Positions 1-8,502 of a DNA stretch of 43,589 nucleotides are shown here, one piece after another (the first letter of the stretch is position 1; each line of letters opens with the position of its first letter). The stretch spans positions 1 to 43,589 of the forward strand of contig SVDS01000023.1 in assembly GCA_015057715.1 (NCBI GenBank). Reading direction: 5' to 3'. The position numbers were made by a program, and so were the translations under genes. Origin of the DNA: Paenibacillaceae bacterium (GTDB taxonomy: Bacteria > Bacillota > Clostridia > Lachnospirales > Lachnospiraceae). The notes below the pieces were generated by a model, which saw only the letters and a program-made list of their open reading frames with translations, had not been told where the DNA came from and ran no database searches.

Positions 1-33
1 AAAAAACAGCGTAATTTGAAAACGCTGTTTTTT
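1..33. terminator. Bidirectional hairpin terminator at window edge
   Basis: AAAAAACAGCGT and ACGCTGTTTTTT form a perfect 12-bp stem with a 9-base loop, with A-run before and T-run after. It can end transcription of an upstream gene lying outside the window and insulates the ogt operon. Confidence 0.8.
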
Positions 34-49
34 AATATTGCTATCTAAA

Positions 50-79
50 ATTACATGGTGCAAAATCGGATGATATAAT
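50..79 (+). promoter_or_regulatory. Probable promoter of the ogt-alkA-adaA operon
   Basis: An extended -10 element TGATATAAT lies at 71-79 and a weak -35 ATTACA at 50-55 with 18-base spacing. A weak -35 beside a good -10 fits an activator-dependent promoter, which is what methylated AdaA would act on. The AdaA link is inference from the known adaptive response. Confidence 0.5.
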
Positions 80-128
80 GAAAAAAACAGAGTAAACTGA
101 ACTAATACCAACAAAGGAGGTTGACTTT

Positions 129-599
129 ATGAAAAATACAGTTGTATTTCAGACGATCCTGGGCCCAGTTGTTATATCAGAACAGGATGAAGCTATAACG
201 GAACTTTTCTTTGCTAAGGACTCACCGGATGGAGGAAATAACCAGATCACACCCTTGTTAAAAGAAGCTGAAAAGCAGCTTTTGGAATATTTATCAGGAG
301 ACCGCACAAAATTTAATTTAAAGCTTGCAGGCCAGGGAACGGAGTTTCAGAAGACGGTTTGGAATGCATTGCAGGAGATTCCCTATGGCGAAACCCGCAG
401 TTATAAACAGGTTGCTGAGATGATTGGCCGGCCTGAGGCTTCCCGCGCTGTAGGCATGGCCAATAGCAAAAATCCCATACTTGTTTTGACACCCTGTCAC
501 CGAATCGTCGGTTCAGATGGTAAGTTAACAGGTTATGCCGGTGGTCTGGAAATAAAGAAAACTCTGTTAGAATTGGAAAAAAATCATGTCAGCTGTTGA
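129..599 (+). CDS. ogt: Methylated-DNA-protein-cysteine methyltransferase
   Basis: This suicide DNA repair enzyme transfers the alkyl group of O6-alkylguanine or O4-alkylthymine in DNA to its own cysteine, acting in the cytoplasm. The 156-residue length is normal for single-domain Ogt/AdaB. The active-site motif PCHR places the acceptor at Cys123, and the RAVGMANSKNP stretch at 106-116 is the helix-turn-helix/arginine-finger region that flips the base. The start follows a full AAAGGAGG site at 114-121. The gene overlaps alkA by 14 bases, so the two are almost certainly translationally coupled. Expected to be induced by the AdaA encoded two genes downstream. Confidence 0.95.
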   Translation: MKNTVVFQTILGPVVISEQDEAITELFFAKDSPDGGNNQITPLLKEAEKQLLEYLSGDRTKFNLKLAGQGTEFQKTVWNALQEIPYGETRSYKQVAEMIGRPEASRAVGMANSKNPILVLTPCHRIVGSDGKLTGYAGGLEIKKTLLELEKNHVSC

Positions 600-1236
600 A
601 TATAAGTATTTTCATTATGGAACCAAAGAAACAGAACATCTTGCTGTAGTTGATCCTGTGCTTGGCGAAGCTATGGTAAGACTTGGGCACGTAAAGCGCG
701 AAGTGATTCCCGACCCATTCGCAGCGCTGATCAATGGGATTATTGGTCAATTGATCTCAACCCGCGCTGCAAAAACTGTATGGGAACGAATGCAGGAACT
801 CTTAGGTGAAATTACTCCGGAGAATCTTTCCGGCTTTACCCCGGAAGAGGTGAAACAATGTGGCATTACTATGAAAAAAGCCATCTGTATCTGCGATCTG
901 GTAAAAGAGATCGTGGAAGGAAATCTGTGTCTGGATTGTCTGCAGAAAAAGCCGGACAACGAGATTATCCGCATCCTCACGGATTTCAAGGGAATAGGTC
1001 CATGGACTGCACAAATGCTGCTTATTCATATGGAACGACCTGACGTAGTCAGCTTTGGTGATATTGCCATTCGCCGTGGAATGGAAAAACTTTACGGCAA
1101 TCCCAAACTGACAAAAGAGCAGTTTGATTTCTATAGAAATAAATATTCACCTTATGGATCGGTGGCTTCTATATATTTATGGGAACTTTACTCAATGTCA
1201 ATTGAGAAAAAAGAGGTGATAAAATGTCCGAAGTGA
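586..1236 (+). CDS. alkA: DNA-3-methyladenine glycosylase (HhH-GPD family)
   Basis: A monofunctional base-excision glycosylase that removes N3-alkylated purines from DNA. The helix-hairpin-helix at residues 134-150 contains KGIGPWTAQM, and the catalytic aspartate is Asp159 in VVSFGDIAIRRG. At 216 residues it matches the short Clostridia/archaeal AlkA-like enzymes that lack the N-terminal domain of E. coli AlkA. The start codon lies inside the end of ogt (14-base overlap) and the end overlaps adaA by 13 bases, so the three genes form one tightly packed adaptive-response operon. The exact alkylated substrate cannot be read from sequence. Confidence 0.93.
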   Translation: MSAVEYKYFHYGTKETEHLAVVDPVLGEAMVRLGHVKREVIPDPFAALINGIIGQLISTRAAKTVWERMQELLGEITPENLSGFTPEEVKQCGITMKKAICICDLVKEIVEGNLCLDCLQKKPDNEIIRILTDFKGIGPWTAQMLLIHMERPDVVSFGDIAIRRGMEKLYGNPKLTKEQFDFYRNKYSPYGSVASIYLWELYSMSIEKKEVIKCPK

Positions 1237-1799
1237 AATTAACAGATGATGAAAAATGGCAGGCTTCCCAGACCTGTAATCCTGCTTATGACGGTAGATT
1301 TTTTTATGGTGTGAAAACAACTGGGATTTACTGCCGCCCCTCCTGTAAGTCAAAAAGTCCAAAGCGGGAAAACGTCCTCTTTTTTGACACGGCAAAGCAG
1401 GCTGCAGAAAGCGGACTGCGTCCCTGCAAACGCTGCCGCCCGGATTTGCTGGAATTTCAGCCGCTAAAGGATTCAGCGGATAAAATTAAGGAAGTATGTG
1501 ACCAGTATTTTACAGATCGCAGCCGTTTAAAAGAAGAGCTTGCGGGACTGGGTCTGAGCAGGAACCGTATGATACAGTTGTTTCAGGAGCAATATCAGAA
1601 AACCCCATCAGAATATTTAAATCAGCTGCGCATTGCCAGTGCAAAAGATCAGCTTGTCCATACGCAAAATAGTATTCTGCAAATTTCCCTGCAAAGCGGT
1701 TTTGAGAGCCTTTCTACATTTTATGCACAGTTTAGGAAGGTGACAGGCGTTTCACCAAAAGAATACCGTAAAAACATTGATAAACAGAGGGAGAATTAG
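1224..1799 (+). CDS. adaA: AdaA-type methylphosphotriester methyltransferase and AraC activator
   Basis: A sensor-activator of the adaptive response. It takes methyl groups from DNA phosphotriesters onto a zinc-bound cysteine and then activates repair genes. The N-terminal Ada zinc domain carries the four cysteines Cys37, Cys41, Cys68 and Cys71, and Cys37 in YCRPSC corresponds to the methyl acceptor. Residues about 85-190 form an AraC-type double helix-turn-helix ending in the usual FYAQFRKVTGVSPKEYR signature. There is no C-terminal Ogt domain because that activity is the separate ogt gene upstream. Being last in its own operon suggests autoregulation. The RBS GAGGTG lies inside the end of alkA. 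Confidence 0.94.
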   Translation: MSEVKLTDDEKWQASQTCNPAYDGRFFYGVKTTGIYCRPSCKSKSPKRENVLFFDTAKQAAESGLRPCKRCRPDLLEFQPLKDSADKIKEVCDQYFTDRSRLKEELAGLGLSRNRMIQLFQEQYQKTPSEYLNQLRIASAKDQLVHTQNSILQISLQSGFESLSTFYAQFRKVTGVSPKEYRKNIDKQREN

Positions 1800-1801
1800 T
1801 T

Positions 1802-2275
1802 ATGTGTGATTTTAGAATACGAGGATTGGAAAAAAGCGAGTTTCAATATATTAATGATCTAACTGATGAAGAATTGATAAATAATGGTATCGTAAAATTG
1901 GTCGCTGATACTAGTCCAGGATATCCTTGCCGTATCAGCTTAGAGGATGCAGATATTGGAGAAACAGTTTATCTTTTTAACTATAATCATCATACTGCCA
2001 ATTCGCCATATCAGGGAAATGGAGCCATTTTTATACGGAAAAATGCTGAGACTGCAAAAATCCCAGTTAATACTATACCAGATCAAGTACTGCATAGAAA
2101 GCTCTCAATGAGAGGATATGATAAAAGAGGAATGATGTTGAGATGTAAGTTGATTGATGGTATAGACACAAAAAGCTGTATAATAGATTTTTTTAATAAC
2201 GAGGAAATAGAATATATCCATATCCATAATGCTGTACCAGGTTGTTACAGCTGCTTAGTAGAGAGAGTACGCTGA
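1802..2275 (+). CDS. DUF1203 family protein
   Basis: A 157-residue cytoplasmic protein of the DUF1203 family. I recognise it from the conserved core YPCRISLEDADIGE (41-54), the NYNHH segment and the SPYQGNGAIFIRK stretch. Biochemical function is unknown. It starts two bases after adaA and has no promoter of its own that I can see, so it is probably transcribed with the alkylation-repair genes. Whether it has any role in DNA damage is open. The codon usage looks more AT-rich than the repair genes just upstream, which may mean separate ancestry. Confidence 0.85.
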   Translation: MCDFRIRGLEKSEFQYINDLTDEELINNGIVKLVADTSPGYPCRISLEDADIGETVYLFNYNHHTANSPYQGNGAIFIRKNAETAKIPVNTIPDQVLHRKLSMRGYDKRGMMLRCKLIDGIDTKSCIIDFFNNEEIEYIHIHNAVPGCYSCLVERVR

Positions 2276-2316
2276 AATTTAATTAATGAAAACAAGGTAA
2301 AAAAGGCGATGGGTGA

Positions 2317-2448
2317 GGAGCTGTTGCAGAACAACTGAGTAATCAGTTGTTATTAAAAATGCTTGACTATATGAACAGGACTGGATATATTAAAGTTAAA
2401 ACTGGATATGGGAATTTCTATGCAGTAAAAACATTGAAAAATTACTGA
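2317..2448 (+). pseudogene. Possible degraded C-terminal gene fragment
   Basis: The 243-base gap between the DUF1203 gene and ygiD holds an open stretch without a good start or RBS. It ends with a coherent-looking peptide from 2359 (MLDYMNRTGYIKVKTGYGNF and onward to KNY). The text has protein-like composition but I cannot assign a family. It may be the decayed tail of a small gene, or chance. Confidence 0.25.
2330..2351. repeat. 9-bp inverted repeat
   Basis: AACAACTGA, GTAA, TCAGTTGTT form a perfect 9-bp stem with a tetraloop. No T-run follows, so it is a weak terminator candidate for the upstream operon or an operator. Confidence 0.45.
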
Positions 2449-2518
2449 ATATTGATTAATTATGGTAATGATAATCAGATGTTGACTGATGTATAGAAAA
2501 GGGAAAGGAGTTAACGTT

Positions 2519-3289
2519 ATGTCTAAAATGCCCATGATATTTGCAGGCCATGGATCACCGATGAACGCCATAGAAGATAATCGGTATACCAGGGAGTGGA
2601 GGGAAATGGCAAAGAAAATCCCAAGACCTGAATCAATTGTATCAATCTCGGCTCATTGGTATACGGAAGGTACAAAGATTATGAATGAGGAAAATCCAAA
2701 GACCGTTTATGATATGTATGGATTTCCTGAAGAGTTATATAAGATTTCATATAATGCACCCGGTAATCCCCAACTCGCAGGTAATGTGAAAGATATGATC
2801 AGCAAACAAAGCGTATATGACAATACCTGGGGCATTGATCACGGCACATGGTCTGTTCTGACTCATATGTACCCGCAACGGGATATCCCGGTTTTTCAGA
2901 TCAGTATCGATGCTTTTGCCCCGCCCCAGGTTCATTATCAGATAGGAAGGGAATTGAAATCCTTAAGGGATCAGGGAGTTCTTTTATTTGGCACGGGAAA
3001 TATTGTTCACAATCTGAGAATGCTGGACTGGGGAATGGAAGATGATGGTTTCAAATGGGCCTATTCGTTTGACGATTATATAAAAACAAACATTGAAAAC
3101 AGAAATCACGATAATATCCTCCACTACATGAGTCAGGGTGAGGCGGCTAAATTAGCTGTACCTGCGCCGGATCATTTTAATCCGATCTTATATTTGCTGG
3201 GAGCATCGGATGAAGAAGATAAAATAACTGTATATAACAACAGCTGTATGCTGGGGTCCTTGTCTATGACCAGCTATTTATTTGAATAA
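2519..3289 (+). CDS. ygiD: YgiD-type extradiol aromatic ring-opening dioxygenase
   Basis: Member of the LigB/DODA superfamily. E. coli YgiD is a 4,5-DOPA extradiol dioxygenase, a metal enzyme that cleaves catechol rings. Conserved metal/catalytic histidines are visible at His11 (AGHGSPM), His46 (SAHWY), His108 (DHGTWS), His164 (IVHNLRM) and His219 (PDHFNP). The chosen ATG gives 256 residues, close to the family length of about 260, and sits 7-8 bases after GGAAAGGAG. An earlier in-frame ATG at 2489 has no RBS. It stands alone between the repair operon and the two-component system. The substrate in an anaerobe is uncertain because the family reaction needs oxygen. Confidence 0.9.
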   Translation: MSKMPMIFAGHGSPMNAIEDNRYTREWREMAKKIPRPESIVSISAHWYTEGTKIMNEENPKTVYDMYGFPEELYKISYNAPGNPQLAGNVKDMISKQSVYDNTWGIDHGTWSVLTHMYPQRDIPVFQISIDAFAPPQVHYQIGRELKSLRDQGVLLFGTGNIVHNLRMLDWGMEDDGFKWAYSFDDYIKTNIENRNHDNILHYMSQGEAAKLAVPAPDHFNPILYLLGASDEEDKITVYNNSCMLGSLSMTSYLFE

Positions 3290-3308
3290 TTTTAATACAG
3301 TATTCAAA
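3281..3308. repeat. 8-bp inverted repeat before the response regulator
   Basis: TTTGAATA at 3281-3288 and TATTCAAA at 3301-3308 are perfect inverse copies flanking a 12-base spacer. The left arm overlaps the ygiD stop codon. Candidate operator or weak terminator; there is no T-run. Confidence 0.4.
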
Positions 3309-3328
3309 AGAAAAACGGAGGAAATGCC

Positions 3329-4066
3329 ATGCTCCGCATTGCAATTTGTGACGATATACTGCAGGAACTGGAAACTTTAGTTTCACTTACAGAGGAGTTC
3401 CTTGCTGCCCATAGTCTTGAAGCTGAGATTGTAAAGTTTTCCCATCCAGACGTAATGCTGTCGGCTATTGAAACAGAGAGTTTTCACCTTTATATACTGG
3501 ACATCGTTATGCCAATGGTTAGCGGTCTGGAATTAGGTAAGGAGATAAGGCGTCTTGATCTTGAAGCGCAGATCATTTACACCACAACTGAACCTCAGTT
3601 TGCCCTGCAGGCTTATGCTGCAAGTCCTGTCAATTATCTTATTAAGCCAATTGAGAGACAACAGCTGTTTGATACGCTGACTCTTGCTATCTCAAAGGCA
3701 GATCTTTCCGAGGAAAAGACATTTGCCGTAAAAACCGCTGACAGTCTGCGGGTGATGAAGTTATCAGATATTATCGCCTGTGAATACCGGGATCATGCGG
3801 TTATTTTTGCACTTATGAGTGGGGAAGAGCTGGTCAGCCGGACAATCCGGGAGAAATTTTCTGAGTATTGTTCCCCCATTCTAAAGGACAGACATTTTCT
3901 GCAATGTCACATTTCCTATGTGGTCAACATGCGCCGTGTGGAGCGGTTTGCAAAGGACAGCTTCACGCTGTGTGGCGGCAGGACTGTTCCAATTGCTGCA
4001 AAGCAATATCCAGTGGTGCGTGATACCTATATGGATTACTTAATGGCAAAGGGAGGATTGAAATGA
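3329..4066 (+). CDS. LytTR-family response regulator
   Basis: A two-component response regulator of the AgrA/LytR class. The receiver domain (1-120) has the acidic pair Asp8/Asp9 (CDD), the phospho-acceptor Asp58 in LYILDIVMP, and the conserved Lys in YLIKPI. Residues about 135-240 form a LytTR DNA-binding domain. At 245 residues the length is standard. RBS CGGAGG precedes the ATG. The stop overlaps the kinase start (ATGA), so the pair is coupled. LytTR regulators usually bind paired 9-bp direct repeats upstream of targets; I could not identify the target here. Confidence 0.94.
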   Translation: MLRIAICDDILQELETLVSLTEEFLAAHSLEAEIVKFSHPDVMLSAIETESFHLYILDIVMPMVSGLELGKEIRRLDLEAQIIYTTTEPQFALQAYAASPVNYLIKPIERQQLFDTLTLAISKADLSEEKTFAVKTADSLRVMKLSDIIACEYRDHAVIFALMSGEELVSRTIREKFSEYCSPILKDRHFLQCHISYVVNMRRVERFAKDSFTLCGGRTVPIAAKQYPVVRDTYMDYLMAKGGLK

Positions 4067-5349
4067 GTTCGCATTTTCATGAATTTCTCAGGGCGTCCAT
4101 TTCCACCACTGCCAATGTCCTGCTGATGATGACGCTTTTGCAGCCAAAATACTCAAAAAAGATTACAACACTTACCATGCTTGGTATTCTTGCAGCTGAT
4201 CTTGGAACAGCTGTTTATTGCTATCTCAGCGGGAATATAACCCTTCTCTCCAAGCTTGATATTGTCTTATTTGCAGTGCTGTGTTTCGCTGTCCGGCCAT
4301 TGTTTAAAGATACATTCATGCAATGGTTGTTTTCTTATATTACCGTTCAGAATATTAGTGATATAGTAATCATATTAAGCTTTTTCGGTTCAAGAAGACT
4401 GCCCTTTCCGCTTTATGCAAATTCAATTCTTCGAATTTTTTTATTTGGCATATTTCTGCTTATTTTATCCCGCTATGTGCGCCCGCTTTATCGGCAGGCA
4501 GTTGAGCATTGGCCGGCATATTTTGCCGTTGCACTGGGAATTTACATCACATTTAATTATTATGTACTGACTGCGGATGACATTGTAGTTATGCTGACCG
4601 AAAAGGAAATTCCATTACTTTTGGTTATTTTCATTGGGCTTGCGTCCTATGGTTCCATTATCATATCTCTCAAAAATCATCAGCGTGAGTTTCAGGCGAA
4701 AGAGGAAAATCATAAAATGCAGGCAGAACGGGAATACCTGGAGCTGGCAGCAGGCAACATGATGCAGAGGCTGGAACTGATGGAGGAAATATCGGCACAG
4801 AACAGCCGTTCCGCCCATGATCGCCGACATTTTAACAATGTTCTTCTGGAACTTTTGGAGGGCGGGCAGACCAAAGAGGTGTATACATTACTAAAAAATC
4901 AAAATGAAACTGTCCATAAAATTAACCGGGTCTACTGTCAAAATCCGGTTGTTAACGCTGCTGTCTGCCACTATGCCGGTCTGGCAGAGCAGGCGGGCAT
5001 TTCTACACAGATTACCCTGGATATTCCAGGTGATGTGAACGTAGATTCACTGGAGCTTTCCATGGTAATTTCAAACCTGATGGAAAATGCAATTCAGGCT
5101 TGTAAAAAGCAGCCGGAAAATCAAAGACCGTATATTACTTTTAACTGCAAAAACGTGGGAAGGCTTCTGTTGGAAATGGTAAATCCCTGTTCCGAAGCCC
5201 CTCTTGTTGATGAAAATGGTTATCCCACCTCACGGTATGAAGGACATGGAATTGGCAGCAAGAGCGTGATTGCATTTGCAAAAAAGTATGAGGGTGAGTT
5301 AATTTATAAAATTGAGAATGGAATTTTTCAGGTACGTCTTCTGGTTTAA
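4063..5349 (+). CDS. GHKL sensor histidine kinase (AgrC-like)
   Basis: Membrane sensor kinase paired with the LytTR regulator. The first about 205 residues contain roughly six hydrophobic segments, then a coiled-coil linker (about 210-250). The phospho-acceptor histidine lies in AHDRRHFNN. The GHKL ATP-binding domain has the N box (NLMENAIQA) and a G box ending GHGIGSKSV. The layout matches HPK10/AgrC-type kinases that often sense peptides, but no peptide or AgrB-like processing gene is next to it, so the signal is unknown. It starts four bases inside the regulator gene and is followed directly by a strong terminator. Confidence 0.93.
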   Translation: MSSHFHEFLRASISTTANVLLMMTLLQPKYSKKITTLTMLGILAADLGTAVYCYLSGNITLLSKLDIVLFAVLCFAVRPLFKDTFMQWLFSYITVQNISDIVIILSFFGSRRLPFPLYANSILRIFLFGIFLLILSRYVRPLYRQAVEHWPAYFAVALGIYITFNYYVLTADDIVVMLTEKEIPLLLVIFIGLASYGSIIISLKNHQREFQAKEENHKMQAEREYLELAAGNMMQRLELMEEISAQNSRSAHDRRHFNNVLLELLEGGQTKEVYTLLKNQNETVHKINRVYCQNPVVNAAVCHYAGLAEQAGISTQITLDIPGDVNVDSLELSMVISNLMENAIQACKKQPENQRPYITFNCKNVGRLLLEMVNPCSEAPLVDENGYPTSRYEGHGIGSKSVIAFAKKYEGELIYKIENGIFQVRLLV

Positions 5350-5383
5350 AATTCATGAATCGATTAATAGTAATTTTTTTTAA

Positions 5384-5433
5384 GTGCAAAAATGAACCTT
5401 TTAAGTGTAACGGCTCATTTTTGCACCTTTTTT
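5384..5433 (+). terminator. Rho-independent terminator of the two-component operon
   Basis: GTGCAAAAATGAACC pairs with GGCTCATTTTTGCAC (one mismatch) around a 13-base loop and is followed by CTTTTTT. It lies between the kinase and the lipoprotein gene and argues against any start for the latter before 5434. Confidence 0.9.
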
Positions 5434-5495
5434 GTATATTCTTAGGACGTAAGCTTACACAGAAACAGAAAGCTGATTTTACAAAGGAGGAAAAC

Positions 5496-6890
5496 ATGAA
5501 AAAAAGAAGACTATCTTTACTATTGGTGACCAGCATGGCACTATCTGTATCTTTACTTAGCAGTGGCTGCTCATCTAAGACCGCTGCATCAAAAACGGCT
5601 GCTCCAGATACTGCCGCGGCCAATACTACAGAAGCTGACACTACAGAAGCCAGCACCACTGCATCAGGTGCTGATGCCCTTAAGGTAGGAGCACCTCTGT
5701 GGGAGGCAGGCGGGAAACGAGACAAGATTGTGGTTGTAAGCGACATACATCTGGGTATAGAGGACAAGTACACGGAAACTCTAAAAAACCTTCCGCTGCT
5801 CATTGATTTTTTACAGCGCGTGCAAAATACCAAGGATGTACGAGAACTTGTAATCGATGGTGATTTTCTGGACGAGTGGTTTCTGCCGGTCTACTATCCC
5901 AGCTATACAGACCAGAAACAGTTTTATAAAGGTATCATTGACAACAATCAGGAGGTATTTAATGAATTAAATAAAGTGATTGAAAGTGGAGTAAAGCTGG
6001 TTTACGTGCCGGGGAACCACGACATGACTCTGGAAGCTGATGTTTTGCAGGAAGCAATTCCAAAACTTATCCAGGCAAGGGATGCAACAGGGCTGGGCCG
6101 TTATCAGACTGGTGACAGAAATGAAATTGTAATCGAACATGGACACCGTTATGATGTGTTTTCTGCTCCGGATACGGTCACAAATAAAGAATTGTGCGGC
6201 AACCAGGACACCATCCTGCCCGCCGGATATATTTATGCCAGATATGCTGCCACCTGGGTACTGGAGGGTCGTCCTTCCGTAAAGAAAGATCTGCCGGTGA
6301 TAACAGATGTACCGGATAAGTCTGATACAGATCAGTATGGTGCATATCTTTATTACGCTCTGCTTAAAAACATATCTGAACGAATGACACCAAATGAAGA
6401 TCTTAATGAAAAAATATTTGATCTGCATATCTCCGGATTTAATGATGCATATACTTATCTTGATTTTTATCCGGCTAAGCAGGCAGATGGAACCATTTCT
6501 GCACCAGTGCTTTACAAAAATATACAGCGGACATGGGAGGAGCGTCAGAAGATTAACGGAGTTAAGGTACCGGTCAGCTTTATTGAAGCATTAGCGGGAG
6601 CAAATGACTGGAGTTACTATGTAAAGCAGGCAAAGGCACAGTATCTGGATAACCCTGACGAGAAAGTGGATGTAGTAGTATTTGGTCATACTCATGTACC
6701 AGAATATCACGATATGAGTGATGGGAAATATTTCTTAAACGATGGAACCTGGATTGATCATAATACGGACTACCCACAAGCAACCAGAACCTTTGCGGTC
6801 ATCACCACTGCTGACAAGGATACTGCTTCCCTTTATCAGTATGGAGAGGACGGATCTGTTGTTGATATAGCGGCCAGCGTAAGCAAGTAA
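5496..6890 (+). CDS. Metallophosphoesterase lipoprotein
   Basis: A calcineurin-like phosphoesterase predicted to be anchored outside the membrane. Residues 1-25 form a lipoprotein signal peptide with lipobox LSSGC (Cys25), followed by a Thr/Ala-rich linker to about 60. Metal-binding motifs run in order: SDIHLG (Asp83, His85), DGDFLDEW (about 121-128), GNHDM, EHGHRYD and GHTHVPEY. The substrate is not evident; the family includes nucleotidases and phosphodiesterases. I chose the ATG after ACAAAGGAGG because the upstream in-frame extension would run through the terminator hairpin. It is monocistronic, ending at a GC-rich hairpin. Confidence 0.88.
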   Translation: MKKRRLSLLLVTSMALSVSLLSSGCSSKTAASKTAAPDTAAANTTEADTTEASTTASGADALKVGAPLWEAGGKRDKIVVVSDIHLGIEDKYTETLKNLPLLIDFLQRVQNTKDVRELVIDGDFLDEWFLPVYYPSYTDQKQFYKGIIDNNQEVFNELNKVIESGVKLVYVPGNHDMTLEADVLQEAIPKLIQARDATGLGRYQTGDRNEIVIEHGHRYDVFSAPDTVTNKELCGNQDTILPAGYIYARYAATWVLEGRPSVKKDLPVITDVPDKSDTDQYGAYLYYALLKNISERMTPNEDLNEKIFDLHISGFNDAYTYLDFYPAKQADGTISAPVLYKNIQRTWEERQKINGVKVPVSFIEALAGANDWSYYVKQAKAQYLDNPDEKVDVVVFGHTHVPEYHDMSDGKYFLNDGTWIDHNTDYPQATRTFAVITTADKDTASLYQYGEDGSVVDIAASVSK

Positions 6891-6899
6891 ATGATACTA

Positions 6900-6935
6900 G
6901 GGGCATAGGCAGTGACCTGTCTGCTGCTATGCCCC
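6900..6935 (+). terminator. GC-rich hairpin after the phosphoesterase gene
   Basis: GGGGCATAG and CTATGCCCC form a perfect 9-bp stem, extendable by CAG/CTG pairing inside. It is followed by AAATAG rather than a T-run, so it may stabilise the 3' end or be a weak terminator. Confidence 0.6.
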
Positions 6936-7000
6936 AAATAGAAAAGGAATCTCATTACCCTGATTTTTCATAATTCCACATCGTAACCGGTGAATAATTG

Positions 7001-7009
7001 TGTTATAAT
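7001..7009 (+). promoter_or_regulatory. Extended -10 promoter for the EamA transporter
   Basis: TGTTATAAT is a perfect extended -10. No good -35 is visible at the right distance. The gene starts 75 bases downstream. Confidence 0.5.
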
Positions 7010-7083
7010 GGACTTCGCTTCTTTTATAAAAAGGCAGCCAAAGAAGATTATGAAATAAAAAAGTTTGAGACAGGAGAGATACA

Positions 7084-7977
7084 ATGTGGTTTATTCTTTC
7101 GCTTATTGCGATATTGTTTTGGAGCGGTTCTGACCTTTTTTCAAAAATGGGTTCAGAGCCAGACGATAAATACAGTCATTGGAAAATGATTATGGCAGTG
7201 GGTACCATCATGGGAATACACGCAGTGATTGAATTATGCAGAGGTGCCCAGTTTCAGATTTCAGACATTCTTACCTATTTGCCAGTGTCATTTCTTTATA
7301 TTCTGGCTATGATACTTGGTTATGTAGGCCTGCGTTATGTAGTCCTTTCTGTTTCCACACCTATTTGTAATTCATCAGGTGCAGTTGCCGCTCTTTTGTG
7401 TTTCTTTATTTTGAAGGAGACAATGAGCGGGTTGCAGTTCTTTGCTGTGGCATTGGTATGTATGGGAATATTCTTTCTTTCTGTGTTTGAAAAGAAACAG
7501 GAGGATGCAGAGCGAATGCAGGCCGGTATCGTTCCGGACAGGAAATATACTCACAGCTTTATTGCTATTTTCTTTCCGATTTTTTACTGTATTATTGATG
7601 GACTGGGTACTTTTGCAGATGCATTGGTTCTTGACAGGTATATCTCAGAGGGACCAGCCAATATTGCGTATGAGTTCACATTTTTGATTATGGCTGTCTT
7701 TGCATTTGTTTATGTGGTGATTGTTAAAAAACAGAAAATTAAACTTTCCGCTGAAAAACCAAAGATACTTGCAGGTGTATTTGAAACCGCAGGACAATTT
7801 GCATATATTTTCGCTTTGGGTGACAATGCAATTGTTGCCGCTCCGTTAATTTCATCTTACTGTATCTTTTCACTTGTCTGGGCAAGAATTATATTGAAGG
7901 AAAAGCTGTCATGGAAACAGTATCTTGTCATTGCCATAGCAGCTGTTGGTATTGTGATACTTGGTATGGAAGGATAA
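7084..7977 (+). CDS. EamA/DMT-family transporter
   Basis: A predicted inner-membrane permease of the drug/metabolite transporter superfamily. The 297-residue protein shows about ten hydrophobic segments arranged as two EamA halves. The second half starts after a hydrophilic loop at about 140-160 (EKKQEDAERMQ). The helix pair ending in ILKEKLSWKQY near 270-280 is typical of the family. The substrate cannot be inferred; relatives export amino acids, nucleotides or drugs. RBS CAGGAGAG lies 5-6 bases before the ATG. Stands alone before the DUF1801 gene, with a 43-base gap. Confidence 0.88.
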   Translation: MWFILSLIAILFWSGSDLFSKMGSEPDDKYSHWKMIMAVGTIMGIHAVIELCRGAQFQISDILTYLPVSFLYILAMILGYVGLRYVVLSVSTPICNSSGAVAALLCFFILKETMSGLQFFAVALVCMGIFFLSVFEKKQEDAERMQAGIVPDRKYTHSFIAIFFPIFYCIIDGLGTFADALVLDRYISEGPANIAYEFTFLIMAVFAFVYVVIVKKQKIKLSAEKPKILAGVFETAGQFAYIFALGDNAIVAAPLISSYCIFSLVWARIILKEKLSWKQYLVIAIAAVGIVILGMEG

Positions 7978-8020
7978 GATAAGGACCGGGTAATCAGGGA
8001 AAGGACAAGGTAAATCTAAT

Positions 8021-8425
8021 ATGTGGCAATGCCCAAAATGTGGACGGGAATTTAAAAATCAGGATCAAAATCATTTTTGCAGTGAGGCGCCAAATACCAT
8101 AGACGCTTATATTGAAGCTCAGGCAAAAGAGGTTCAGCCGCTTTTACATCAGGTTCGGAATACAATCCGAACCGCATTGCCTGATGCAGAGGAACGTATT
8201 TCATGGAAGATGCCCACATATTGGAGAGGACATAATATCATTCATTTTGCGGCATTTAAGAAACATATAGGAGTGTATCCCGGCGAGAATGCGATGGTCC
8301 ATTTTGCAGGACGGCTGACGGAGTATAAAACAAGTAAGGGTGCGATACAGCTTCCTTATGATAAAACGCTTCCGCTGGATCTAATTGCTGAGATTGCAAA
8401 ATGGAGTTATGAATGGTTGCCATGA
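8021..8425 (+). CDS. DUF1801 (YdhG-like) protein with N-terminal zinc-ribbon-like motif
   Basis: A 134-residue cytoplasmic protein. Residues about 25-130 match the DUF1801/YdhG (iron-chaperone/frataxin-like fold) family, recognisable from the ISWKMPTYWRG and FAAFKKHIGVYPG segments. The first 20 residues add CPKCGREF and a further Cys20, which resembles half of a zinc ribbon; some Clostridia versions carry this. Function is unproven. RBS-like AAGGTAA precedes the ATG. Probably co-transcribed with the transporter upstream. Confidence 0.82.
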   Translation: MWQCPKCGREFKNQDQNHFCSEAPNTIDAYIEAQAKEVQPLLHQVRNTIRTALPDAEERISWKMPTYWRGHNIIHFAAFKKHIGVYPGENAMVHFAGRLTEYKTSKGAIQLPYDKTLPLDLIAEIAKWSYEWLP

Positions 8426-8473
8426 AATAACCATAACAGTCTGAGCTATGCACGAAAATGCCAGAATCTAAAC

Positions 8474-8502
8474 TTGACGTAAGGGAGTAAAAATGCTAAG
8501 AT
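8474..8502 (+). promoter_or_regulatory. Promoter of the flavin reductase-TetR unit
   Basis: TTGACG (8474-8479) and TAAGAT (8497-8502) are separated by 17 bases. The -10 is embedded in the left arm of the large palindrome at 8497-8536, so a bound repressor would block it. Confidence 0.65.

Noticed and set aside
5355-5495. N-terminal extension of the metallophosphoesterase from 5355
   Set aside because: It would run through a strong terminator and place a signal peptide internally; AAAGGAGG at 5483-5490 and the lipoprotein signal support the 5496 start.
5141-5833. Long minus-strand open frame opposite the kinase end and phosphoesterase start
   Set aside because: Low-complexity Ala/Val/Ser composition mirrored from the Thr/Ala linker of the lipoprotein, crosses a terminator, no RBS.
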